Assembly (NCBI GenBank): GCA_902799965.1
Contig: CADCCO010000007.1
Location: forward strand, 1 to 46,204
Origin: an uncultured Spirochaetaceae bacterium
Lineage (GTDB): Bacteria > Spirochaetota > Spirochaetia > Treponematales > Treponemataceae
Length of the DNA: 46,204 bases
Reading direction: 5' to 3'
Within the stretch, counting starts at the first letter, position 1, and every line of letters starts with the position of its first letter. The notes below the pieces were generated by a model, which was given only the letters and a program-made list of their open reading frames with translations, searched no databases and was not told where the DNA came from. Below, in pieces: positions 1 to 8,900 of the stretch. The position numbers and the translations under genes are program-made.

Positions 1-1196
<1,196 letters not shown>

Positions 1197-1225
1197 AGAT
1201 TATTATAATAAATCGCTTTTGTCAA
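1197..1225 (-). promoter_or_regulatory. Sigma-70-type promoter of eno
   Basis: Read on the minus strand: TTGACA (1225-1220), 17-bp spacer, TAATCT (1202-1197). The -35 is consensus and the spacing ideal. The -10 is moderate; better TATAAT-like hexamers nearby are spaced too closely (12 bp or less). Confidence 0.55.
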
Positions 1226-1234
1226 TCGTTTTTA

Positions 1235-1263
1235 TTGAAAAAAAAACGACGGCGCGCTATTAT
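1235..1263 (+). promoter_or_regulatory. Promoter of the NifU-like/GGGtGRT operon
   Basis: TTGAAA (1235-1240), 17-bp spacer, TATTAT (1258-1263). About 30 nt of untranslated leader follow before the ATG at 1302, including the ribosome site AAGGAGAA. Confidence 0.6.
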
Positions 1264-1301
1264 ATTTTTCAACTTACTCATACATATTTAAGGAGAACTT
1301 C

Positions 1302-2003
1302 ATGACTTACACTGCGGAAGTGGAGCATATGTGTCCCTTGGCTAAGGGCGCGTATCATGGACCGGCCCCGATTCCCGAAGAGGGAGAATGGGTCAAGGTA
1401 AAGAAAATCGAAGACGTTTCCGGATTCACTCACGGAATCGGTTGGTGCGCCCCCCAGCAAGGCGCTTGCAAGCTTTCTTTGAACGTCAAGAACGGAATCA
1501 TCGAAGAAGCTTTGGTCGAGACAATCGGCTGCTCAGGAATGACACACTCAGCCGCCATGGCCAGCGAAATCTTGATTGGAAAGACTTTGCTTGAAGCCTT
1601 GAACACAGACTTGGTTTGCGACGCGATCAACACAGCGATGCGCGAACTTTTCATGCAGATCGTTTACGGCCGCACTCAGTCAGCCTACTCAAAGGACGGA
1701 CTCAAGGTCGGAGCCTCTTTGGAAGATCTCGGAAAGAACTTGCGCTCACAGGTTGGAACTATGTTCGCCACCCGCAAGACTGGCCCCCGCTACTTGGAAA
1801 TGACAGAAGGCTACGTTGAGACTTGCGCCGTTGACAAGGACAACCAGATCATCGGCTACAACTGCATCAACTTTGGCAAATTGATGGACGCCCTCAAGGC
1901 CGGAAAGCCCGCCCAGGAAGCCATCGAAGGCGCCCGCACTCACTACGGACGCGTAACAGCCGATCAGGGAATGGTCAAGCTCATTGACCCCCGCAAAGAG
2001 TAA
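1302..2003 (+). CDS. NifU-like iron-sulfur cluster scaffold protein (GGGtGRT partner)
   Basis: A 233-residue cytosolic protein of the NifU_N/IscU-like scaffold type found beside GGGtGRT proteins. Candidate cluster-ligand cysteines are in GWCAPQQGACKL (about residue 49 onward), ETIGCSGMTHS (about 74) and NCINFGK near the C-terminus. Canonical IscU carries three conserved cysteines in a similar order. It is longer than IscU (~130 residues), with an extra N-terminal segment and C-terminal helices. The start at 1302 is set by AAGGAGAA upstream. The stop is 16 nt before the GGGtGRT gene, so the two are almost certainly one operon. A role in Fe-S or another metal-cofactor assembly is inferred from the family; the client is unknown. 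Confidence 0.82.
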   Translation: MTYTAEVEHMCPLAKGAYHGPAPIPEEGEWVKVKKIEDVSGFTHGIGWCAPQQGACKLSLNVKNGIIEEALVETIGCSGMTHSAAMASEILIGKTLLEALNTDLVCDAINTAMRELFMQIVYGRTQSAYSKDGLKVGASLEDLGKNLRSQVGTMFATRKTGPRYLEMTEGYVETCAVDKDNQIIGYNCINFGKLMDALKAGKPAQEAIEGARTHYGRVTADQGMVKLIDPRKE

Positions 2004-2019
2004 TCAGGAGGAATAGACT

Positions 2020-3057
2020 ATGGCATTGTTTGAAGATTTTGAAGGCCGAATTCCTCAGGTGAACAAGGCTCTTAAAGAATACGGATTCAAGGAAGGCGAA
2101 GCCGGCTTGAACGAGGCCCGCGAACTTTGCAAGGCCCGCGGCTTTGACCCCTACGAAATCTGCCAGTCAACGCAGCAGATTTGTTTTGAAGACGCCAAAT
2201 GGGCTTACGTTTTGGGAAGCGCCATCGCGATCAAGGAAGCCGAAAAGTCCGGCGACAAGACTGGTTCCACAGCCGCCGCCAACATCGGAAAAGGCTTGCA
2301 GGCTTTCTGCTTGCCCGGCTCTGTAGCCGACGACCGCAAGGTTGGACTTGGCCACGGAAACTTGGGCGCCCGCCTTTTGAGCGAAGAGACACAGTGCTTT
2401 GCCTTCTTGGCCGGACACGAGTCTTTCGCCGCCGCCGAAGGAGCGATTAAAATCGCCGCCAACGCCAACAAGGTTCGAAAGAACAAGCTTCGCGTAATCC
2501 TTAACGGCCTTGGAAAAGACGCCGCGCAAATCATCAGCCGCATCAACGGCTTCACTTACGTTCAGACTGAATTTGACTACTTCAACGGACAGGGAACCGA
2601 CAAGGCTCTCAAGGTTGTTAAGGAAGTTCCGTATGGCTCAAACCCCGACCGCCTTATCGTTAAGTGCTACGGCGCCGACGACGTTCGCGAAGGCGTAGCC
2701 ATCATGTGGCACGAGGACGTTGACGTTTCCATCACAGGAAACTCCACCAACCCGACTCGCTTCCAGCACCCGGTTGCCGGAACATACAAGAAAGAGCGCT
2801 TGCTCGCCGGAAAGAAGTACTTCTCAGTCGCTTCTGGCGGCGGAACGGGACGCACCTTGCACCCGGACAACATGGCTGCCGGCCCGGCCTCTTACGGCTT
2901 TACCGACACGCTCGGAAGAATGCACTCTGACGCCCAGTTCGCCGGATCTTCTTCAGTTCCCGCCCACGTAGAAATGATGGGCTTTATGGGAATGGGCAAC
3001 AACCCGATGGTCGGCTGCACTGTGGCTTGCGCGGTTGCGGTCGCCGGTTCTTTCTAA
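2020..3057 (+). CDS. GGGtGRT family protein
   Basis: A 345-residue protein with the family-defining motif GGGTGRT, seen in the stretch SVASGGGTGRTLHPDNM around residues 273-289. It is also rich in glycine and histidine turns (GNLGARLLSEETQCF, HVEMMGFMGMGNNPMVGC). The biochemical function of this family is not established to my knowledge. It is repeatedly encoded next to the NifU-like scaffold, as here, which suggests a shared Fe-S-related task. An AGGAGGA ribosome site precedes the ATG, and a strong intrinsic terminator follows the stop. The high use of preferred codons (GGC, AAG, TTG, CGC) suggests good expression. A short copy of its last seven codons recurs about 255 bp downstream. Confidence 0.85.
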   Translation: MALFEDFEGRIPQVNKALKEYGFKEGEAGLNEARELCKARGFDPYEICQSTQQICFEDAKWAYVLGSAIAIKEAEKSGDKTGSTAAANIGKGLQAFCLPGSVADDRKVGLGHGNLGARLLSEETQCFAFLAGHESFAAAEGAIKIAANANKVRKNKLRVILNGLGKDAAQIISRINGFTYVQTEFDYFNGQGTDKALKVVKEVPYGSNPDRLIVKCYGADDVREGVAIMWHEDVDVSITGNSTNPTRFQHPVAGTYKKERLLAGKKYFSVASGGGTGRTLHPDNMAAGPASYGFTDTLGRMHSDAQFAGSSSVPAHVEMMGFMGMGNNPMVGCTVACAVAVAGSF

Positions 3058-3078
3058 CGCGATTTTGCAATTGAACGG

Positions 3079-3109
3079 GTCCCGCTCTTTTTGGGCGGGA
3101 CTTTTTTTT
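3079..3109 (+). terminator. Intrinsic terminator of the NifU-like/GGGtGRT operon
   Basis: GTCCCGC (3079-3085) pairs with GCGGGAC (3095-3101) and is followed directly by eight T residues. It begins 22 nt after the GGGtGRT stop codon. Confidence 0.88.
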
Positions 3110-3179
3110 GGCGCAAGCCACAGCAAGCCGTGGCCGTCGCTCGCTAGTCTCGCTCCGAGGCGTTCTATCGATGAACCTA

Positions 3180-3205
3180 AAAAATTGCGCTGTCGCGCGA
3201 TTTTT
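3180..3205. terminator. A/T-flanked hairpin, possible second or bidirectional terminator
   Basis: AAAAATTGCGC (3180-3190) pairs with GCGCGATTTTT (3195-3205): 11 bp with one G-T pair and a TGTC loop. The U-rich 3' arm on each strand fits a bidirectional terminator. The surrounding 3110-3280 stretch holds no credible gene; it may be intergenic debris. Confidence 0.4.
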
Positions 3206-3280
3206 CTTAACGGTTCTTCGATTTTTGCCATGCGCCGTCGCGGTAGCGGGAAGTTTCTAATATAAACTTCTAAACCACAA

Positions 3281-3311
3281 AAGTCCTGGTTTTTGCCAGG
3301 ACTTTTTTTTT
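3281..3311 (+). terminator. Second strong intrinsic terminator downstream of GGGtGRT
   Basis: AAGTCCTGG (3281-3289), loop TTTTTG, CCAGGACTT (3296-3304), then a run of T to 3311. No plus-strand gene lies between the first terminator and this one, so it looks like a leftover or back-up signal. Confidence 0.8.
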
Positions 3312-3335
3312 ATGGCCGTCGCCGGTTCGTTCTAA
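3312..3335 (+). pseudogene. Relic copy of the GGGtGRT gene 3' end
   Basis: ATGGCCGTCGCCGGTTCGTTC followed by TAA encodes MAVAGSF and a stop. The true GGGtGRT gene ends AVAVAGSF and a stop. The last 21 bases match at 19 positions, in the same reading frame with the same stop. This is best read as a remnant of a tandem or partial duplication. Chance similarity is unlikely given the short distance, but this is a judgement, not a computed value. Confidence 0.5.
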
Positions 3336-3343
3336 TAATTTTC

Positions 3344-3372
3344 TTGCGTTTTCGCGGAATGTGATGTAAAAT
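3344..3372 (+). promoter_or_regulatory. Possible promoter of the GGDEF/EAL gene
   Basis: TTGCGT (3344-3349), 17-bp spacer, TAAAAT (3367-3372). AAGGA lies about 10 nt before the ATG at 3393. An overlapping TATTAT at 3372 is an alternative -10 without a well-spaced -35. Confidence 0.4.
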
Positions 3373-3392
3373 ATTATAAGGACTAAAGTTCC

Positions 3393-5321
3393 ATGAAAGA
3401 CGCAATAGAAAAAGTCAAAAAAATCATCACTCAAAATAAGCGCACCCCCTTTGTAAGGGAATATCTTTTTACCGCCAACGCGCGGGCCAGCATTTACGTT
3501 TCCGTTCTTGTGGCCGTCCTTGAAATATGGATGCTCGTGATGATGTTCACGGGCGTGATTCAAGACGCTGGAAACACCAACGTCCGCTGGCTTGTCGCCC
3601 ACACAATCGCCTATGTGTCTTTGCTTGCGTCCGCGATAATAATGTTGGTTTATTCAATCCTGTACTTAAAAGGAAGAAAAGTAAGCCTCTTGGGCGGCCG
3701 GATCATAAAAAGCCTTTTTTCCATCGCGATGGTGGCCTTTGGACTTTTTGTCTCCTACACCAGCGCGGACCGGGGAGGGCAAGTTTTCGCTTTCATTACG
3801 GTGGTGATTTTTGTAAGCTGCATTCTTGTTTGGAACCCGGTCATTTCCTTCGTAGGCCTGAGCGCGATTTTTTTGGTTTACATTTACTTGCAAAGCAAAA
3901 TCATTCCGATAAGCTTCAGCATAAAGGTGAACGCCTTTACAACCTGGCTCGCGCTCTTTGCCGCCACCGTAAATTCCTACCATCAAAAAAGGGTTGAGGC
4001 CCACAAGGACGAGCGCCTCAATGAGCTTAACGCTTGCCTTGAAAAAAAATCTTTGATAGACGACTTGACTTCCCTTCCCAACATGAAATGCTTTTACGCC
4101 AAGGCCGCCGAGCGCATTGCTGACCCTGAAAAGGACGTCGACAGTTTGCGCCTCGTTTTTATGGACGTGGAAAACTTTAAGAACTACAACGAAAAATACG
4201 GCTTCGCGGCCGGAACGGAATTCTTAAAAACTGTCGCGCAAATTGTGAGCCGAGCCTTTAAGGACGGCCTGGCCGCGCGCTTTTCCGACGACCACTTTGT
4301 CGCGCTCGCGGACGCGGACGGCTTGGAAGCCAAGATAGAAAAAATCCAAGGCGAAATCACGGCCGCGGAAGATTCTGTCCAGCTGCGCCTCAAGGCGGGA
4401 ATATACGCTCCAAAAAAACGCTCGGAATCGCCCAACCTTGCCTGCGACCGCGCGCGCTACGCCTGCGAGTCAATCAAAAAGCATTTTGGCCGCGACATTG
4501 CCGAATACGATTCCGCCATGGAAAAAGAACTCAAGCAAAAGCAGTACATCATAAACAACTTGGACAAGGCCATAAAAAACGGCTACATCAAAGTTTACTA
4601 CCAGCCTGTCGTTTGGGCGGAGAACGGAAACCTTTGCGGGGCGGAAGCCCTGGCCCGCTGGGAAGACCCGGAGTTCGGCCTTATGCCGCCGGGAGCCTTT
4701 GTTCCCGTTTTGGAAGAATACCATCTGATTCACAAACTGGACTTTTGCATAATGGAAGCCGTCTGCAAGGATTTAAAGGAAGCGATAGACAACAAGCGGC
4801 CCGTCATTCCAATTTCGGTGAATTTTTCAAGGCTGGACTTTGAGCTTGTGAACCCCGCTGAAGAGCTTGCCAACTGCTTCAATAAATACGGCGTTTCGCG
4901 CCGCTTCATTCATGTTGAGATTACCGAAAGCGCGCTATTGGCCAGCGACGAAAAGCTCAAGAAGGCGCTTGAGGCCTTCCGCGAAAATGGGAACTCCTTG
5001 TGGCTGGACGACTTTGGATCGGGCTATTCTGGCTTGAACGTGCTGAAGGATTATTCTTTTGACCTTATGAAAATCGACATGGCGTTTCTTTCGGGATTTT
5101 CCGAGGACTCAAAGTCGCTTCCGATTTTGACAAGCATAATGTCTTTGGCGCATAGAATAGGAATGGACACGCTTTCAGAGGGCGTGGAAACGGAAGAGGC
5201 CCGCGATTTCTTGAAATCGTTAGGCTGCAAGCGCCTGCAAGGCTACTTGTTTGGAAAGCCCATGCCCAAGAGGGAGCTTTCCAAAAAAATCGCGGACGGC
5301 GCCTACGTTGTCGGCGCGTAA
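3393..5321 (+). CDS. Membrane-bound c-di-GMP phosphodiesterase with degenerate GGDEF and intact EAL domain
   Basis: A 642-residue inner-membrane protein. Residues ~25-190 hold about six hydrophobic segments and probably form a membrane sensor. A GGDEF-fold domain follows (from about 220: LIDDLTSLPNMKCF), but the active-site motif reads SDDHF near residue 297, so diguanylate cyclase activity is probably lost. The EAL domain (~390-630) keeps its catalytic set: EALARW, SVNFSR, EITES, LDDFGSGYS, LMKIDM, SEGVE and LQGYLFGKP. This predicts hydrolysis of c-di-GMP to pGpG, with the GGDEF relic possibly acting as a regulatory nucleotide sensor, as known for other tandem proteins. The gene appears monocistronic and converges on the DUF2147 gene with a 10-nt gap. 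The signal sensed is unknown. Confidence 0.9.
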   Translation: MKDAIEKVKKIITQNKRTPFVREYLFTANARASIYVSVLVAVLEIWMLVMMFTGVIQDAGNTNVRWLVAHTIAYVSLLASAIIMLVYSILYLKGRKVSLLGGRIIKSLFSIAMVAFGLFVSYTSADRGGQVFAFITVVIFVSCILVWNPVISFVGLSAIFLVYIYLQSKIIPISFSIKVNAFTTWLALFAATVNSYHQKRVEAHKDERLNELNACLEKKSLIDDLTSLPNMKCFYAKAAERIADPEKDVDSLRLVFMDVENFKNYNEKYGFAAGTEFLKTVAQIVSRAFKDGLAARFSDDHFVALADADGLEAKIEKIQGEITAAEDSVQLRLKAGIYAPKKRSESPNLACDRARYACESIKKHFGRDIAEYDSAMEKELKQKQYIINNLDKAIKNGYIKVYYQPVVWAENGNLCGAEALARWEDPEFGLMPPGAFVPVLEEYHLIHKLDFCIMEAVCKDLKEAIDNKRPVIPISVNFSRLDFELVNPAEELANCFNKYGVSRRFIHVEITESALLASDEKLKKALEAFRENGNSLWLDDFGSGYSGLNVLKDYSFDLMKIDMAFLSGFSEDSKSLPILTSIMSLAHRIGMDTLSEGVETEEARDFLKSLGCKRLQGYLFGKPMPKRELSKKIADGAYVVGA

Positions 5322-5331
5322 TGACAGCGCG

Positions 5332-5850
5332 CTATTTTTTAACTTTTTCCAAAAGATCCGGGGTGGGGCGCATCCAGAATTGGTCTCGGCCAAGCGGGCC
5401 GATGGAGCCGCGCATTATAAGCGTGTCCGCTTTGTACTTTCCGCCCGCCGGAACGAACGTCACCTTGCAATTGTACATTTTGCCTTCGCCGCAGTCGATG
5501 ATGCTTCCGCCGTCCCACACGCCTTGCGCTGTTTTTTTAAGGCCAAAAATCCAGGGCGTTTCGCGCAGCACTTTCATTTTTGAAATGTCGCCCGCGACGG
5601 GAAAATTTTTCACGTTCTTCAAATTTTTGCACGGCACGGCAATCGCGGCCTCGTCGCACTTGGGCGAATAATCGATTACGGCTTCCATTTCGCCTTTTGA
5701 GTTTACGTAAAAATTCCAAACGGCGGTCACTTCGTTTGTCTTTTCGTCATAGCTTGTCCAATAGCCTTCAACAGGGTCGCCGGCAAAAACGGGCAAGGCG
5801 GCAAAGGCCGCGAAAAGCGCGGCAAGCGCGAAAACAAAAATTCTTTTCAT
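5332..5850 (-). CDS. Secreted DUF2147-type protein
   Basis: A 172-residue exported protein. MKRIFVFALAALFAAFAALPVFAG is a typical signal peptide with cleavage after AFAG or VFA. The mature part matches the DUF2147 pattern: EGYWTSYDEKT at the start, a CDE...PC cysteine pair, WDGGSIIDCGEGKMYNCKV and the C-terminal IGPLGRDQFWMR. DUF2147 proteins are small periplasmic or surface beta-rich proteins of unassigned function. AAGGAG precedes the ATG and sits inside an 8-bp inverted repeat. The gene starts 71 bp after gltB on the same strand with no obvious terminator between, so it could be read through from the glutamate synthase operon. Function unknown. Confidence 0.8.
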   Translation of the reverse strand: MKRIFVFALAALFAAFAALPVFAGDPVEGYWTSYDEKTNEVTAVWNFYVNSKGEMEAVIDYSPKCDEAAIAVPCKNLKNVKNFPVAGDISKMKVLRETPWIFGLKKTAQGVWDGGSIIDCGEGKMYNCKVTFVPAGGKYKADTLIMRGSIGPLGRDQFWMRPTPDLLEKVKK

Positions 5851-5876
5851 AATGCTTCTCCTTACTATGAAGCATT
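5851..5876 (-). promoter_or_regulatory. Inverted repeat enclosing the ribosome site of the DUF2147 gene
   Basis: AATGCTTC (5851-5858) and GAAGCATT (5869-5876) are perfect 8-bp arms around a 10-nt loop, ending at the base just before the start codon. On the mRNA the Shine-Dalgarno AAGGAG spans the loop and the 3' arm, so folding would hide it. As DNA it could be an operator next to a weak TATACA -10 (5881-5876). Confidence 0.5.
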
Positions 5877-5921
5877 GTATATTCTTGCGCGACTTTTTCC
5901 AAGAGGGCCGCCGCCTCGCCG

Positions 5922-8900
5922 CTACGCGCTGGCCGTAACCCGCTTAAAGGCTTCCAAGACCGCCTCGTCGCGGCTGCATCCCTTTTCTTCGCTTTTGGCG
6001 ATTTCTTCCAACATTCGCTTGTAGTCGTTTGGAATGATTTTCTTGAACTTCAACGCCCATTCGTCAAAGCTGTCAAGAATTTTCTTTGCGATTGCGGACG
6101 CGGTTTTTTCATAGTGCTTTTGAATTAGGCCGCGCAGAATTTCTTTGTCGCGCTCGCTTGAAATTTCTTCCATGCTTACAAGCTGCTTGTTGACGCGCTT
6201 GTAAAGGTCGCGCTTTTCGTCAAGGACATAGGCCGTTCCGCCGCTCATGCCGGCCGCAAGGTTTTTGCCTGTGGCGCCAAGAATCGCGACCGTTCCGCCG
6301 GTCATGTATTCAAGGCCGTGGTCGCCGCAGCCTTCGACAACCGCGACCGCTCCCGAATTGCGCGCGCAGAAGCGTTCGCCGGCAATGCCGTTTATGTAGG
6401 CCTCGCCGCTTGTCGCTCCAAAAAGCGCCACGTTTCCAATGATGATGTTTTCGCCCGCCTGCAGCTTTGAGTTTTTGGGAAGGCGCGCGACAAGCGTTCC
6501 GCCTGAAAGGCCTTTTCCAAAATAGTCGTTTGAGTCGCCTTCCAATTCAAGCGCGAGGCCTTTTGGAATAAAGGCGCCGAATGACTGGCCGCCGCCGCCT
6601 GAGCAGTGGACCACGTATTTTTCGCTGTCGATTTTTCCCGCGAACTTCTTTTGAATTTCGCTTCCCAAAATCGTTCCAAAAGTTCTGTCTTCGCTCTGAA
6701 TTTTTATTTGGCTAAAGGCGCCGCTCTGCCATTCCTTAAGGAGCGTCTTTTCGTCAAGCGTGTCGCGCAGCTTAAAGTCGTAAACGTCCGCGGGAACAAA
6801 ATGGCATTTTGGTCCAGAAAGCTCCGCCGCGTTTCCAAGAATTCTTGAAACGTCGATGAGCTTTGCGCGTCCGCCGGCGGGATTTTTCTTTACGCCCAAA
6901 AGGTCGGCGCGGCCAACCAATTCGTCAAGCGTCTTTACGCCAAACTTTGCCATGTACTCGCGGACTTCTTGCGCGATGAACTTCATGAAGTTTTCAACGT
7001 ATTCGGGCTTTCCCTTAAAGCGCTTTCTAAGCTCTTCGCTTTGCGTGGCGACGCCAAAAGGGCAAGTGTCCTTTTGGCAGGCCCTCATCATCGCGCAGCC
7101 CATCGTTATAAGTGGGGCGGTGGCAAAGCCAAATTCTTCCGCGCCAAGAATCGCGGCGATAACAACGTCGCGGCCGCTCATAAGCTTTCCGTCCGTTTCG
7201 ATTCGCACTCTGCCGCGCAAGCCGTTTTGAATCAAGGTTTGGTGCGTTTCGGCCAAGCCCAATTCCCAAGGAAGGCCCGCGTGGTGGATTGAAGAAATCG
7301 GCGCGGCGCCGGTTCCGCCGTCGTGGCCGCTTATAAGGATTACTTGCGCTCCGGCTTTTGCCACGCCCGCCGCGATTGTGCCGACGCCGGCTTCGCTTAC
7401 AAGCTTAACGCTGATGCGGGCGTCGCGGTTAGCGTTCTTCAAGTCGTAAATCAATTGCGCCAAGTCTTCGATTGAATAAATGTCGTGGTGCGGCGGCGGC
7501 GAAATCAAGGCCACGCCTGGAGTCGCGTATCTGGTTTTTGCGATCCACGGATAAACTTTTTTTCCGGGAAGATGGCCGCCTTCGCCGGGCTTGGCTCCTT
7601 GCGCCATTTTTATTTGAATCTCTTTGGCGCTAAGCAAGTATTCTTCGGTCACGCCAAAGCGGCCGGACGCGACTTGCTTTATCGCGCTGTTGTATTCTGT
7701 TCCAAGCCGCTCCGGCTTTTCGCCGCCTTCGCCGGAATTGGACTTTCCGCCCAAATGGTTCATCGCGGCCGCCATGCATTTGTGCGCCTCTTCGCTTATC
7801 GAGCCGTAGCTCATCGCGCCTGTCTTAAAGCGCTTTACGATTTCTTCAACGCTTTCAACTTGGTCAATCGGAATTTCCTTTCCAGCCTCAAACTTAAATT
7901 CAAAAAGGCTTCGCAAAGTGTGCGGCCGCTTTTCGTCGTCCACCATAGCGGTGTATTCCTTAAAGCGCGCGTAGTCGCCGTTTTGCGCCGCTTGCTGCAA
8001 GGCGATGATTGTTTCGGGGTTGTAAAGGTGGTCTTCGCAAGTGGGGCCGCGACGCATTTTGTGCGTTCCGACTGAATCAAGGTGCGGGTTCACCGCAAGG
8101 CCAAGCGGGTCAAAGGCGCGGTTATGGTGGAAGTTCGCGTCCTCTTCGATTTCCTTTAGCGTAATGCCGCCAATTCTGCTTACAGTGTTGGTAAAGTAAG
8201 CGTCAATCACTTCCTTTGAAATTCCGACCGCTTCAAAAATTTGCGCGGACTGGTAGGATTGGACGCAAGAGATTCCCATTTTGGCCGCGATTTTGACAAT
8301 GCCGTTAAGCAAGGCCTTGTTGTAGTCGTCGATGGCCGTATGGTAGTCTTTGTCCAAAAGCTTTTGGTCAATCAGCTCGGCGATGCATTCGTGCGCCAAG
8401 TAGGGGTTGACCGCGCGCGCTCCGTAGCCCAAAATCATCGCGGCCTGGTGAACGTCGCGGATTTCGCCGCTTTCCAAAATGATTGAAATCTTTGTTCGCT
8501 TTTTTACGCGGATAAGATATTGCTCCACCGCCGACACCGCCAAAAGCGACGGAATCGCGACGTGGCTTTCGTCAACGCCGCGGTCGGAAAGAACGATTAT
8601 GTCGCTTCCTTCGTGGTAGGCTTTTTCTATTTCGTTAAAGACGCTTTCAATCGCTTCCTTTAGCGATGTGTTCTTGTAATACAAAATCGGAACGACGCTG
8701 GCTTTAAGGCCGGGCTTGTCGAGCGCCTTGATTTTCATCATGTCAACGCCGGTCAAAATCGGATTGTTGATTTGCAAGACCTTGCAGTTTGAATCCTTTG
8801 GCTCAAGCAAGTTGCCGTCGCTACCAACATAAACCGTTGTGTCCGTCACGATTTTTTCGCGCAGCGAATCGATTGGCGGATTCGTTACTTGCGCAAAGAG

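Noticed and set aside
3110..3280. Possible tRNA or structured RNA between the two terminators
   Set aside because: Several short stems exist (for example GCCAC/GTGGC), but no cloverleaf, no T-loop GTTCGA pattern and no acceptor stem.
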